Of a stretch of 64,000 nucleotides of DNA, positions 51,270 through 60,219 are shown one piece after another. The DNA comes from JAEUMG01 sp046349315. Its GTDB lineage: Bacteria > Pseudomonadota > Alphaproteobacteria > Rhizobiales > Aestuariivirgaceae. Both the position numbers and the translations under genes were made by a program. The stretch covers positions 1 through 64,000 of the forward strand of contig JAXMCQ010000003.1 of the NCBI GenBank assembly GCA_046349315.1, written 5' to 3'. The notes beneath the pieces are model-generated. The model ran no database searches, was not told the origin of the DNA, and saw only the letters and a program-made list of their open reading frames with translations. Numbering within the stretch: position 1 is the first letter of the stretch; each line of letters opens with the position of its first letter.

Positions 51270-52559
51270 TCAATTCGCGGCGGTGACGGGTCCAAGGAAC
51301 TTCATAGGATCCATCGCAGTCGCACCTTTGCGGACTTCGAAGTGGACCTGCGGTGTCGAGACCGATCCTGTCTGGCCGGCCTTGGCGATGATGTCGCCGC
51401 GCTTCACGGCGTCACCACGCTTCACAAACAATTCCTTGTTGTGTGCATAGGCAGTCACCCAGCCGCCGTCATGACGGATCAGGACGAGGTTGCCGTATCC
51501 CTTCAGCTCATTGCCGGCATACGCGACGATGCCGCTATCGGAAGCGCGCACGCTCGTGCCTTCAGGTACGGAGATGTTGATGCCTTCGTTGCGCAGGCCA
51601 TTGGGCTTGGAGCCGAATTCGGAGATGACCTTGCCCTTGACCGGCCAGCGCATGCCCGGGAGGCCAGGCTCAGGACCGGGCTGTGGAGCCGAGGCATCGG
51701 CCGCCTGCGTCGGAGGCTCGGAGTTCGTTGTCGTCGGAATGGGCTCGGCTGAGGCCACCTGCGGCTCGTCGATGCGCGAGAGGTCCTTCGCCGAAGGCGG
51801 CGTCGGGGCAGCGATTGCCGGTGTGGTTGGCTCCGACATGGCGACCGTTGAGCCGCCCCCGGTGTTGCCGCCAGCCTGACCCGGAATCGTCACGATCTGG
51901 CCGGAGCGCAACGTTGCCGAGCGCGACAAGCCATTCGCATCCGCGATCGCATAGGGGCTGATATTGTACTGCCGGCCGAGGGAGAAGAGTGTCTCACCCG
52001 CCCGCACCGTGTGCGAAGACCCGGCATTCGACGTGCGCTGTGGCGCCGCATAGGCGGGCTCGGCCTGCGCGACGTTCGACTTGATCTTGGCGAGTTGATC
52101 GCGCGTCGGGATGCTGATCATCTGGCCGGTGCGCACGGCGTAAGGCGCGGAAATTCCGTTTGCGGCGGCTAGCTCGCCGACAGTCATGCCGTTGGCGCGC
52201 GCCACCGAGAACAGCGTCATGCCGGGTTCGATGCGGACCTGTCCGCCGGGCGTCGGGCTAATGTCCGCCGTTGCCTGCTGCTGGCGCTGATAATTGTAAC
52301 CGTTGCTCGCAAAGTTGTCGCCCGACGGCTTGTTTGCCGACGCCAACGGCCGCGAGGTAATGCCATTGTCGTTGTTGTTCTTCTCTTCCGACGGTTCCTT
52401 GGGAACCGAAGCGGTATAAACCGGGTCGGAATTCCACGGATTGTCGGCGAACCGCTCCATCGAGCTTGAGCATGCGGAGAGCAGAACCGCCGCGCCTGCG
52501 GAAAGGAGATAGCCCGCCTTCAGCGAACTGGGAAGGTTACGCAAATTGAAAGGACGCAT
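51270..52559 (-). CDS. NlpD-like lipoprotein: two LysM domains plus degenerate LytM (M23)
   Basis: A 429-residue lipoprotein from the ATG at 52559. The signal ends at lipobox LLSAC. Two LysM domains follow (VRIEPGMTLFSVARANGMTV and HTVRAGETLFSLGRQYNISP). After a Pro/Ser-rich linker comes an M23 domain, MRWPVKGKVISEFGSKPNGL to the end. The metal ligands are replaced: NEGINI instead of HxGxD, and PQVHFEV instead of HxHF. This loss is the pattern of NlpD/EnvC, which activate amidases rather than cut peptidoglycan. A role in cell separation is therefore likely, by analogy with NlpD and Caulobacter DipM. The longer in-frame start is unlikely because it precedes the signal. Confidence 0.88.
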   Translation of the reverse strand: MRPFNLRNLPSSLKAGYLLSAGAAVLLSACSSSMERFADNPWNSDPVYTASVPKEPSEEKNNNDNGITSRPLASANKPSGDNFASNGYNYQRQQQATADISPTPGGQVRIEPGMTLFSVARANGMTVGELAAANGISAPYAVRTGQMISIPTRDQLAKIKSNVAQAEPAYAAPQRTSNAGSSHTVRAGETLFSLGRQYNISPYAIADANGLSRSATLRSGQIVTIPGQAGGNTGGGSTVAMSEPTTPAIAAPTPPSAKDLSRIDEPQVASAEPIPTTTNSEPPTQAADASAPQPGPEPGLPGMRWPVKGKVISEFGSKPNGLRNEGINISVPEGTSVRASDSGIVAYAGNELKGYGNLVLIRHDGGWVTAYAHNKELFVKRGDAVKRGDIIAKAGQTGSVSTPQVHFEVRKGATAMDPMKFLGPVTAAN

Positions 52560-52620
52560 TACCCACGCTCCACGACATACTGTTGTGGGCGACAATGCCG
52601 CGTTTAGGTTAAGGGACCGT

Positions 52621-53064
52621 TTATGCTGGGATTTTTTGACGAGCCTGAACCTGCTCGACGGCATCCTTCACGGCATCGAAGGTGAGGAGGGTTGAAGCGT
52701 GGCGCGCCTTGAAGTCTCGCACTGGCGCCAAGACCTCGAGCTCCGACCATTTTCCGGTGGGCGCCGGCCCATTCTCCTTCAGCATCCTATGCATCTGGTC
52801 ACGGAGTTCGATCAGCTCTTGCGCGGTTGAGCCCACCACATGGCGGGCCATAATCGAGGAAGATGCCTGACCGAGTGCGCAGGCTTTCACTTCGTGACCG
52901 AAGTCGGAGACCGTGTCCCCGTCCATTTTGATGTCGACGGTGACTTTCGAGCCGCAAAGCCTCGAATGGGCAACTGCCGTTGCGTCGGGAGCATCAAGCC
53001 TATGCAGCCGCGGAATATCCGCCGCGAGCGCCAGTATCCGCTTATTGTAGACTTCATCAATCAT
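52621..53064 (-). CDS. NifU-like/IscU-family iron-sulfur scaffold protein
   Basis: A 147-residue protein from the ATG at 53064 (MIDEVYNKRILALAADIPRL). It has the U-type fold with two of the usual ligands, Cys in HSRLCGSKVTVDIKMDG and Cys in EVKACALGQASSSIMA. The third ligand position (normally Lys-Cys-Ala near the C-terminus) reads KARHASTLLTF, with His but no Cys. This variant is usual in the alphaproteobacterial members, which are also annotated as scaffold proteins. There is no isc/suf cluster beside it. Whether it assembles clusters itself is uncertain. Confidence 0.82.
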   Translation of the reverse strand: MIDEVYNKRILALAADIPRLHRLDAPDATAVAHSRLCGSKVTVDIKMDGDTVSDFGHEVKACALGQASSSIMARHVVGSTAQELIELRDQMHRMLKENGPAPTGKWSELEVLAPVRDFKARHASTLLTFDAVKDAVEQVQARQKIPA

Positions 53065-53249
53065 AGCCACATTCCAGGACCCGGTCGGTTCCCGCAGCGA
53101 AGGCGTCGCCATCGGTTTGCCGGGCGGCATGGAGCATGATATGGGGGCTCCGGCAACCTGGGCGCAAGTGGTTAGGCGGGATGTGATAAACCCGCATGAC
53201 GCCGGCGAGAGTCGATCGAAAGTGACGTGAACCAGGCAGAGAGTTTGTG

Positions 53250-53900
53250 ATGGATGCGATCATAAAGAAACTTCCCCTCGACATCGCGGCGGCGGGTCGC
53301 AGGTCCGATGTCAAGCGCCCCAGCCAGGCAGAAGCCGAGGCTGCCGTAAGGACGCTGATTGCCTGGGCTGGCGAGGATCCCGATCGCGAGGGTTTGCGCG
53401 AGACGCCCAAACGGGTGGTCAAGGCCTATCGCGAGTTCTTCAGCGGCTATGAAGAGAACCCGATCGAGGCCTTGTCACGCACCTTCGAGGAAGTTGGCGG
53501 CTATGACGATCTCGTCATGTTGCGCGACATCGAATTCAACTCGCACTGCGAACATCATATCGTCCCCTTCATCGGGCGGGCGCATGTCGCCTACCTGCCC
53601 GGCCATAGCGTTGTCGGCATTTCCAAACTTGCTCGTGTCGTCGAGATTTTCGCGCGCCGCATGCAAACGCAGGAAACGATGACGGCGCAGATCGCCCAGA
53701 CGATCGACCAAGCGCTCGAGCCGCGCGGCGTTGCGGTATTCATCGAGGCCGTTCACCAGTGCATGTCACTGCGCGGCGTCAACAAGCGCAATGTCGCGAC
53801 GATCACCACGCAATTTACCGGCGAGTTCAAGTCCAATCCCATGCTGCAGGCACGGTTCATGGAGTTGGTGCGCTCGCCAGGCGGTGGCTTCTCGCTCTGA
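53250..53900 (+). CDS. folE: GTP cyclohydrolase I
   Basis: Opens GTP to 7,8-dihydroneopterin triphosphate, the first step to folate and queuosine. The 216-residue enzyme has the zinc ligands in EFNSHCEHHIVPFIGRAHVAY and HQCMSLRGV, and the VVGISKLARVVEIFARRMQTQ segment of the active site. A GTG codon precedes the chosen ATG at 53250. It ends three bases before hisI, so the two are co-transcribed. Confidence 0.95.
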   Translation: MDAIIKKLPLDIAAAGRRSDVKRPSQAEAEAAVRTLIAWAGEDPDREGLRETPKRVVKAYREFFSGYEENPIEALSRTFEEVGGYDDLVMLRDIEFNSHCEHHIVPFIGRAHVAYLPGHSVVGISKLARVVEIFARRMQTQETMTAQIAQTIDQALEPRGVAVFIEAVHQCMSLRGVNKRNVATITTQFTGEFKSNPMLQARFMELVRSPGGGFSL

Positions 53901-53902
53901 CC

Positions 53903-54310
53903 ATGACGGAGCTCGAGGAAACCCGCGAGTTCCGCCCTAGATTCGACGAGCATGGGCTGATCGGGGCAATCGTCACCGACGCATCCGACGGCGCGGTCTT
54001 GATGTTTGCCTACATGGATGAGGAGGCCTTGCGGCTTACCCGCGTCACGGGATTTGCACATTTTTGGAGCCGGTCGCGCGGCCGATTGTGGAAGAAGGGC
54101 GAAACTTCGGGCGAAACATTGCGCGTCGTCGATCTGCTCGTCGACTGCGATCAGGACATTCTTCTGCTGAAGGTCGAGCCGCAGGGTCATGGTGCCGCCT
54201 GCCACACCGGCCGTCGTAGCTGTTTCTACCGTCGGCTTTCCGGCGACACGCTGGAGTTCGCCGACAGTCCGCAGCTATTCGACCCCGCCAACGTGTACAA
54301 GTCGACGTGA
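53903..54310 (+). CDS. hisI: Phosphoribosyl-AMP cyclohydrolase
   Basis: The third step of histidine biosynthesis. The 135-residue HisI-only form carries the conserved VLMFAYMDEEALRLT, FWSRSRGRLWKKGETSG and zinc/magnesium-binding VDCDQDILLLKVEPQGHGAA followed by CHTGRRSCF. The separate HisE domain is absent, as usual in alphaproteobacteria. The ATG at 53903 lies just after the folE stop, and the patatin gene begins immediately after its end. This folE-hisI-patatin order is common in Rhizobiales. Confidence 0.95.
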   Translation: MTELEETREFRPRFDEHGLIGAIVTDASDGAVLMFAYMDEEALRLTRVTGFAHFWSRSRGRLWKKGETSGETLRVVDLLVDCDQDILLLKVEPQGHGAACHTGRRSCFYRRLSGDTLEFADSPQLFDPANVYKST

Positions 54311-54311
54311 C

Positions 54312-55154
54312 ATGGCTGCCCGCGCTGGCCGCCTGCCCCCAATTGGTCTGGCGCTCGGCGCAGGCGCGGCGCGCGGCTGGGCGCATATCGGCGTCCTCGA
54401 AAGACTGACAGAACTTGGTGTCGTGCCGGCGGTCATCGCCGGCTCGTCGGTTGGCGCCCTTGCGGGCGGCCTTTATGCGGCCGGGCGGCTGGGCGCGCTC
54501 AAGGAATTCGCGCTGAGCATCACAAGGCGGCGCATGTTCTCGCTGCTCGATCTTTCATGGCAAGGCTCGGGCTTCATCGCAGGCGAGAGACTGCGCGAAT
54601 TGCTGGACGCGCAGATTGGCGACCGCAGTTTCGCCGACCTTGCTATTCCCTTCCTCTCCATTGCCACCGACTACGCAACCGGACACGAGTTGTGGCTGCG
54701 TGAGGGGCGGCTCGTGCCGGCAATCAGGGCCTCTTATGCGCTTCCCGGAATATTCCGACCCATTGAAATCGGCGGCCAGTGGTTGATCGATGGGGGCGTC
54801 GTCAATCCGATCCCTGTTACGGCCTGCCGGGCGCTCGGCGCACGGATCGTCATCGCGGTCACTCTCGGGCCCGATTCTGCGTCCGGTACTGTGATCCAAA
54901 ATCCGCAGTCTGAGTCAGAGACGAGTCATGACGCTCCGGCCCTCAAGGCCGTGCTGGTCGCCGCCTTCAACATCACGCAGGATCGGTTGTCGCGATCACG
55001 CCTTGCGGGCGATCCGCCCGATCTGCTTGTCCAGCCGCGCACGCCCGAGATCGGTATCTTCGATTTCGATAAGGCGTCAGAGGCGATCGCCGCGGGCCGC
55101 GAGGCGGTCGATCGGGTACTGACGGACTTCGAACGTCTGTTGCGACAGATGTGA
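54312..55154 (+). CDS. Patatin-like phospholipase, RssA type
   Basis: A 280-residue predicted acyl hydrolase with a Ser-Asp dyad. The nucleophile elbow is VIAGSSVGALAGG near residue 45 and the partner Asp is in LIDGGVVNP near residue 165. The oxyanion-hole glycines are in LALGAGAARGWAHIGVL. The ATG at 54312 follows the hisI stop by one base, so it is part of the folE-hisI unit. The substrate is unknown; there is no signal peptide, so it is cytoplasmic or peripheral. Confidence 0.9.
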   Translation: MAARAGRLPPIGLALGAGAARGWAHIGVLERLTELGVVPAVIAGSSVGALAGGLYAAGRLGALKEFALSITRRRMFSLLDLSWQGSGFIAGERLRELLDAQIGDRSFADLAIPFLSIATDYATGHELWLREGRLVPAIRASYALPGIFRPIEIGGQWLIDGGVVNPIPVTACRALGARIVIAVTLGPDSASGTVIQNPQSESETSHDAPALKAVLVAAFNITQDRLSRSRLAGDPPDLLVQPRTPEIGIFDFDKASEAIAAGREAVDRVLTDFERLLRQM

Positions 55155-55164
55155 CCGAACGATT

Positions 55165-55599
55165 TCAGCCCGCGGTGGCGATGTAGCTCTTCATGTCTTC
55201 GGCTTCGCGCTCGATGGCCTCGATGCGGAATTTGACCACGTCACCGATCGAGATCATCCCAGTGAGGCGACCGGCCTCGACTACGGGCAGGTGGCGGATG
55301 CGATGGGCCGTCATAACCGCCATCAATTCGCCTTCCGAGTCACCCGGCCCGCAGGTTCGGACTTCGCTGGTCATCACGGTGCTCGCCGGAAGCTCCAAAG
55401 CCCCTACCCCATTTCTCGCAACGGCACGCACGATGTCACGTTCCGACAGGATCCCGGCAATTCCGCCCTTCGCATCGGTGATCACCACCGATCCAATACG
55501 TTTGTCGGCAAGGATCTTGGCGATGGCCTCTAGCTTGTCCGTGGCCAAGGCGGTGTGAACCGCCCGGCCCTTCGACGAGAGGATCTGCGCGACTGACAT
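55165..55599 (-). CDS. CBS-domain pair protein
   Basis: A 144-residue protein made of two CBS domains, starting MSVAQILSSKGRAVHTA. The first CBS contains GSVVITDAKGGIAGILSERD and the second IRHLPVVEAGRLTGMISIGD. Such pairs bind adenine nucleotides and regulate partner proteins; the partner is not evident. The ATG at 55599 has GGAG about nine bases upstream. An earlier in-frame start would add nine residues. It converges with the patatin gene. Confidence 0.9.
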   Translation of the reverse strand: MSVAQILSSKGRAVHTALATDKLEAIAKILADKRIGSVVITDAKGGIAGILSERDIVRAVARNGVGALELPASTVMTSEVRTCGPGDSEGELMAVMTAHRIRHLPVVEAGRLTGMISIGDVVKFRIEAIEREAEDMKSYIATAG

Positions 55600-55673
55600 G
55601 CTGCACACTCCATTCTCCCGGCCCACGGGTAATCATAGCACAGAAAATGGCCACTTCACACTGCGGGGCACTG

Positions 55674-56375
55674 CTAGGAGTAATGGTAACGGACTCGCGG
55701 CATTACCAGGTAGAAAGCAATGAGGCCGAACAGGAAGCCGCCAATGTGCGCCTCCCAGGCGACCTGCAATCCCTCGAAGGCGCCTGCCGTCATGTTGGCT
55801 GAACCCGTGACCAGGGTGATTGCGAGCCATACGCCCATAAATACGAGCGCATTTCGACTTTTGAGCATCTCGCCTGGAAGCAGATAGCGGTTCGGAGACG
55901 CGGCACCGTAGAGGATCGGAACGGAAGCGGCCAAGAGCCCTGAAATGGCCCCGGAAGCGCCGACAAGATTGACGTCCTGACCCCAATGCAAGACCAACGT
56001 CGCAAGGGCGCCCCCGGCTGCTCCCGCTGCGCAAATGACCAGGAACCGCCACGTCCCCCCAAGCCGCGCGACGGGTGTCCCAAATATCAATAGCCAGAGG
56101 CAATTGACGATAACATGCATCCAGTTTCCGTGCAGAAGTGCGTAGGTAAGGAAGCTCCAATATTGCGACCCCGCCACCATCGCGATCTGGGTGTTGGGCA
56201 GCCAGCGCAGCGGGTTAAAACCGAAGACGGCCAGAGTCCAAACCTGCCAATCCTCGCCCGCAATCACGAGCGCTAGATGGATCGCCAGGAGGATCGCGAT
56301 GAGCGCCAAGACAATCGGGGGAGAGTTAATGATTTTCTGCCCTGCGCCGCCGGCAGGATTTGTTCGCATGTCCAT
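55674..56375 (-). CDS. Rhomboid-family intramembrane protease
   Basis: A 233-residue protein with six to seven TM helices. Rhomboid hallmarks: HGNWMHVIVNCLWLLIFG (helix 2, His and Asn for the oxyanion hole), VGASGAISGLLA with the catalytic Ser in GASG (helix 4), and EAHIGGFLFGLI with the catalytic His (helix 6). The start at ATG 56375 has GGAG five bases upstream. Its N-terminus faces the divergent PAS gene, with about 100 bases between. It cleaves TM segments of unknown clients. Confidence 0.9.
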   Translation of the reverse strand: MDMRTNPAGGAGQKIINSPPIVLALIAILLAIHLALVIAGEDWQVWTLAVFGFNPLRWLPNTQIAMVAGSQYWSFLTYALLHGNWMHVIVNCLWLLIFGTPVARLGGTWRFLVICAAGAAGGALATLVLHWGQDVNLVGASGAISGLLAASVPILYGAASPNRYLLPGEMLKSRNALVFMGVWLAITLVTGSANMTAGAFEGLQVAWEAHIGGFLFGLIAFYLVMPRVRYHYS

Positions 56376-56481
56376 GGCCACTCCATAGCCTCTGGCATGG
56401 GCTCTGCAAACCTCTGGAGCGAGTTCTGGATTGGTACAGGAGCCTTGCGCCGTGCGAGATTTGGCGAGCGACACAAATATC

Positions 56482-57066
56482 ATGACAAAGCCGCCCGGCG
56501 ATGTGCTTCACCCCGGTTCACGGGCGATTTTCAGGCATTGGGAAACTATCCGCGGCGAGGAATCCGCGCCTCACCGCGACGCCTTGGATTTGCGCCAATT
56601 GGGCGAGTTTGTTTCCTGGTTGTTTATCATCGAGCGCTCAGAGCGGACCGGCAGCTATATCTGGCGGCTTGCCGGATCCAAGGTGTGCGAATTGTGGCGC
56701 CGAGAGTTAACGGGCTCGGAAGTTCTTGCCGGTTGGGACCGATTCGAGTTCGAAACCGTCCGACGTCTACTCGACGGGGTGAGCAAAAACTTGCAGCCCT
56801 GCACGCTCCGCTTGCGATTCACGACATCTCTAGGCCAATTGAACGACGTTGAGATCATCGCGCTTCCCCTCAAGGCGCGCGACGGGTCAATCCATATCTT
56901 TGGCGGCGTCTTGCCGTTCCGTAATGTGGATGCCCTTGGCCACGAACGGATCGCCAATATCGAACTCTCCGCGGCACGCACGATATGGACCGAACCGGTG
57001 CCTGGCGAGCATAGCCATCCGCGCCCCAAGGTTGCGCTCCGGCTCGTCTCAACCAACGCCGATTAG
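56482..57066 (+). CDS. PAS-domain (PAS_5 type) protein
   Basis: A 194-residue protein with one alphaproteobacterial PAS_5-type domain (IWRLAGSKVCELWRRELTGS, LPLKARDGSIHIFGGVLPF). There is no attached kinase, GGDEF or HTH domain. Similar small PAS proteins are common in Rhizobiales next to PilZ genes and may act as sensors or adaptors. The ATG at 56482 is chosen; an upstream in-frame TTG at 56431 overlaps the rhomboid control region. The tandem-PilZ gene follows on the same strand after 126 bases. Confidence 0.75.
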   Translation: MTKPPGDVLHPGSRAIFRHWETIRGEESAPHRDALDLRQLGEFVSWLFIIERSERTGSYIWRLAGSKVCELWRRELTGSEVLAGWDRFEFETVRRLLDGVSKNLQPCTLRLRFTTSLGQLNDVEIIALPLKARDGSIHIFGGVLPFRNVDALGHERIANIELSAARTIWTEPVPGEHSHPRPKVALRLVSTNAD

Positions 57067-57192
57067 TCAAACCTCTCCAACGCGGTTAACCTAATCTTCA
57101 AGCGCAAAGCCTTACTCTGCGTTTGTCGGTACCCGAAGGGCCGGCTTCAGAATATATTGGGAACGGGAACGGCGCCTCGAGACACATCCACC

Positions 57193-57795
57193 ATGAAAGC
57201 GTCTGCGGCCAATGCCGTTTCTCCCGAAACCAAACCGTCTCCGACAGGATCGAGTCGCGGCATAATGTTCGGGCGCTTTATGCTTCCCGACATGACCGAA
57301 CATCCCTGCCAGGTCACCAATCTTACCGTTGACGGCGCGATTTTCATGACTGACCAGGCGCATGTTGGCGGCCATCAGATCGTTGCCTATATCGACGATA
57401 TCGGGCGGGTCGAGGCGACAATCGCAGACCGCGTCCCCGGCGGTTTCCGCGTCCTGTTTTCGCTCAGCGGCTCGCGACGGGACCGCTTCATATCCAGGCT
57501 TGCCTGGCTTGCGGGCCGCAATGCCAAGACCGCCGATTCACGGCGTCACGTCCGCTACGAGCCCAAGGACTCGAAATCGTCCATCACACTACCCGACGGG
57601 CGCGCCTATCCTTGCGAAGTGCTCGACATTTCGCTTTCCGGAGCTGCCATCAAGGTGGATGTCGTGCCAAGCCTTGGCACGCACATCATACTCGGCAAGA
57701 TGCGCGGCCGTGTGGTTCGCTATCTGCCCACTGGCATTGCCATCGAGTTCCTGCGCCCGCTTGACCAGGCGCAATTGACCGCTCAGGTCGCCTAG
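57193..57795 (+). CDS. Tandem PilZ-domain protein
   Basis: A 200-residue protein with two PilZ domains. The first (~residues 25-110) has TNLTVDGAIFMTDQAHVGGH. The second (~120-200) has SRRHVRYEPKDSKSSITLPD followed by EVLDISLSGAAIKVDVVPSL, which matches the D/NxSxxG c-di-GMP-binding motif and the preceding RR(x)xxR. Only the second domain has the RRHVR-type arginines, so the first may be non-binding. It is preceded by the PAS gene and followed by a LapG-like protease gene. Confidence 0.87.
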   Translation: MKASAANAVSPETKPSPTGSSRGIMFGRFMLPDMTEHPCQVTNLTVDGAIFMTDQAHVGGHQIVAYIDDIGRVEATIADRVPGGFRVLFSLSGSRRDRFISRLAWLAGRNAKTADSRRHVRYEPKDSKSSITLPDGRAYPCEVLDISLSGAAIKVDVVPSLGTHIILGKMRGRVVRYLPTGIAIEFLRPLDQAQLTAQVA

Positions 57796-57988
57796 CACCT
57801 TCCAGTCCCACCTTTTTTGAGATCTTTTTTAACCGTCTTAGCGGCGGATGGCGGCTGTTTGGTTAACGCCCCGTCGCCAAGATATTACCAAATTCTCTTT
57901 TCTTTTCCTCAACTTAGCATGCGCGACTGAACGCCATCGCAAAGTCTCTCGGATAGTGTGCGCCTCAATAAGGGAATGGGGCGTCATA

Positions 57989-58624
57989 ATGAAAACGAAG
58001 ATTTTGGCAGGAGTAATCCTGCTTGGATGGATGTGCTGGCTAATGCCGGCCTCCGCCGTTGAAGCACAAACCGATCAACCCGCAGCCGCGCGTGAATATG
58101 GAAAGACCTTGGCGCCAGTCGGGTATGTCAATTTCTGCGCACGCACACCGGAAGAGTGCCGGCCCACAGGCAGTCGCGCAAAGCGGGTCGAGATGACACC
58201 TGAGCGCTGGAACCTGCTCTATCAGGTCAACACGTACGTCAACAGCCGGATCGTTCCGATGAGCGATCAGGACCTTTACGGCCAGCCGGAATTCTGGACC
58301 TTCCCGACCGATGCCGGCGACTGCGAGGACTATCTCCTGCTCAAGAAGCGCTATCTCGAGCGCCTGGGCTTCCCGTCCTCGACGCTGCGCATCACCGTCG
58401 TTCTCGATGAACACAAGCAGGGCCATGCGGTCCTTACCGTTACCGCCGATACCGGCGATTACGTGCTCGACAACCGGCGCGATGATATCCGCCGCTGGAG
58501 CGACACCCGCTATCAGTTCCTGAAGCGTCAATCCGCGCAGAATCCGCTTGAATGGGTTGCTCTCACCAAGCAGGCAACAACGGCGAGCGGTTTCGTTGCC
58601 GGCAAGAGCCGCGCCGGAGACTAA
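57989..58624 (+). CDS. Periplasmic transglutaminase-like cysteine peptidase (BTLCP, LapG-like)
   Basis: A 211-residue secreted member of the BTLCP family (the group of LapG). The signal peptide is MKTKILAGVILLGWMCWLMPASA. Catalytic Cys is in DAGDCEDYLLLKKRYLE, His in GHAVLTVTADTG, and Asp in YVLDNRRDD. LapG cleaves giant adhesins and is itself held by the c-di-GMP receptor LapD; many Rhizobiales paralogues have unknown targets, and neither a LapD nor a LapA-type adhesin gene is in the window. The ATG at 57989 is preceded by GGAATGGGGCG. A strong terminator follows. Confidence 0.88.
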   Translation: MKTKILAGVILLGWMCWLMPASAVEAQTDQPAAAREYGKTLAPVGYVNFCARTPEECRPTGSRAKRVEMTPERWNLLYQVNTYVNSRIVPMSDQDLYGQPEFWTFPTDAGDCEDYLLLKKRYLERLGFPSSTLRITVVLDEHKQGHAVLTVTADTGDYVLDNRRDDIRRWSDTRYQFLKRQSAQNPLEWVALTKQATTASGFVAGKSRAGD

Positions 58625-58688
58625 GCGAGAATACCGAGAAAGATCCGGTCGGCGTCCCCCTCCCCATCCCCACCAGACCGGGTCCAGG

Positions 58689-58727
58689 AGCCGGCTCTGT
58701 CCCACCCAGAGCCGGCTCTGCTTTTTT
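58689..58727 (+). terminator. Intrinsic terminator after the BTLCP gene
   Basis: AGCCGGCTCTG (58689-58699) pairs with CAGAGCCGGCT (58707-58717), an 11-bp perfect stem, followed by CTG and TTTTTT (58722-58727). Confidence 0.88.
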
Positions 58728-58789
58728 CAGCCGACAACGTTGCTTTGACGTCTATGTTGGTTGGCCGAAAAACCAGACGGAAGGTCGGG

Positions 58790-59826
58790 ATGACGACGCT
58801 CAAAGAGCAAGGCTTCTTTATGCCCGGCGAGTGGCATCCGCATACACGATGCTGGATGGCCTGGCCCAGCAACGAGCCGGGTTATTGCGGGCATTTCGCC
58901 GAAGCCCGACGCGCGACGGCGCGCGTTACCCGGACGATCGCTGAATTCGAGCCCGTGACATTGCTGGCCAATGAGGCGGATGCCGCGGAGGCGCAAGCGC
59001 TTTGCGGCCAACCTATCGCCGTTGAGGCCGTGCCCATCGACGACGGCTGGTTCAGGGACAATGGACCTAGCTTCGTCGTCAACACTGGAGGCGAATTGGC
59101 CGGAGTCACCTGGGACTTCAATGGTTGGGGACGCAAAGCCGGCATCCCCTTTGAGCGCGACCGGGCGGTGAGCCGGCTTATTCTAGAACGGGAAGGCATC
59201 GATTGCGTCGACGCGCCTATTGTCCTCGAGGGCGGTTCATTTCATGTTGATGGCGAAGGCACTCTGATGACAACCGAACAGTGCCTCCTCAACCCAAACC
59301 GGAACCCGCAATTGTCACGGCGGGAAATCGAAGTATGCCTAGAAAATTTTCTGGGCGTCGATAGAGTCATTGGCTGAAGCAGGGAGTCATCGACGACATC
59401 ACTGACGGGCATATCGATCTTCTTGCCGCTTTCGTCGCACCAGGAATCGTACTTGCCCTCGACTGCGATGATCCAGCCGATGCGAATTATGGAGCGATAA
59501 GCACGAATCTCGAGATCTTGCGTTCTGCGAGAGATGCCCGCGATCGTTCGCTCGAAGTAATCAAGATCTCGCAGCCGCCCGCCGCCTATAACGAAGTCAC
59601 CGGCACGCGCCTTGGATTGTCACATCTCAATTTTTACCTGGCTAATGGCGGTGTCATCCTTCCCGCTTTCGGTGAAGCAAAGTCCGATGCTCACGCGCTC
59701 GCAATCTTCCGCGAGGTGTTCGCCGATCTTGACGTCGTTCAGGTCGAATCCTGCGCCCTTCTTTATGCGGGAGGTAACATCCACTGCATCACCCAACAGC
59801 AGCCAGCCACATTGGCTACCGATTAG
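58790..59826 (+). pseudogene. aguA: Agmatine deiminase with a single-base frameshift
   Basis: Two adjacent frames together encode a complete agmatine deiminase, which converts agmatine to N-carbamoylputrescine. The first frame (ATG 58790) carries GWFRDNGPSF and VLEGGSFHVDGEG and stops at TGA 59375-59377. The second continues with GVIDDITDGHIDLLAAFVAP and ends with the catalytic Cys segment YAGGNIHCITQQQ at 59826. At the junction GTCATTGGCTGAAG would read correctly as VIWLK if one T were restored (ATTTGG). So a one-base deletion in a T-run breaks the gene, or the sequence has an error there. There are no other lesions. Confidence 0.85.
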
Positions 59827-59898
59827 ACGGGCGTTAACCCACCGTTAACCATGCGGGCTCCAGCTTCATGATATCGAAGTGGAGATTCCGCGCCGCCT

Positions 59899-60219
59899 AT
59901 GCCTCTCTCCGTCCATGCCGCCGCCCGCCATACGGGCAATGCCACGTCCACGATCCTGAGGGCGATAATTGCGGGCAGGCTTTCGGCTGACCGCCAGCCG
60001 GATGGTACCTTTCAGATCGCCGAAGCTGACCTCGATCGCCTCTATCCGCCCGCAAGCAGGTACCGCCTCGATGCCTTTGGCCCGGCTTTTCCACCGGCCG
60101 ATCCAAAGGCCCCCGGCTCGCTTGCTGCAATTCTGGAAACTGAACTTGCGGGTCTCGTCGACGTGCTGCACCGCGCCGATGCCGCCTTTGCCCGGACGTT
60201 CCTAGGCGAGCGGGCGTAG
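59899..60219 (+). CDS. Small excisionase/MerR-like DNA-binding protein
   Basis: A 106-residue protein. The first ~50 residues resemble a winged HTH of the excisionase type (AARHTGNATSTILRAIIAGR, then LSADRQPDGTFQIAEADLDR). A Pro-rich hinge follows, then a helical segment (LAAILETELAGLVDVLHRAD) that could oligomerise. Its 3' end overlaps the convergent gamma-carbonic anhydrase gene by 18 bases. It is not near any integrase, so a mobile-element role is not supported; a small regulator is possible. Confidence 0.65.
   Translation: MPLSVHAAARHTGNATSTILRAIIAGRLSADRQPDGTFQIAEADLDRLYPPASRYRLDAFGPAFPPADPKAPGSLAAILETELAGLVDVLHRADAAFARTFLGERA

Noticed and set aside
59365..59380. Programmed frameshift in agmatine deiminase
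   Set aside because: There is no slippery heptamer, SD-like stimulator or pseudoknot evident; one missing T explains it better.
59899..60219. Excisionase hinting at a prophage or integrative element
   Set aside because: No integrase, attachment-site repeat, tRNA or phage gene is nearby, and all flanking genes are housekeeping.
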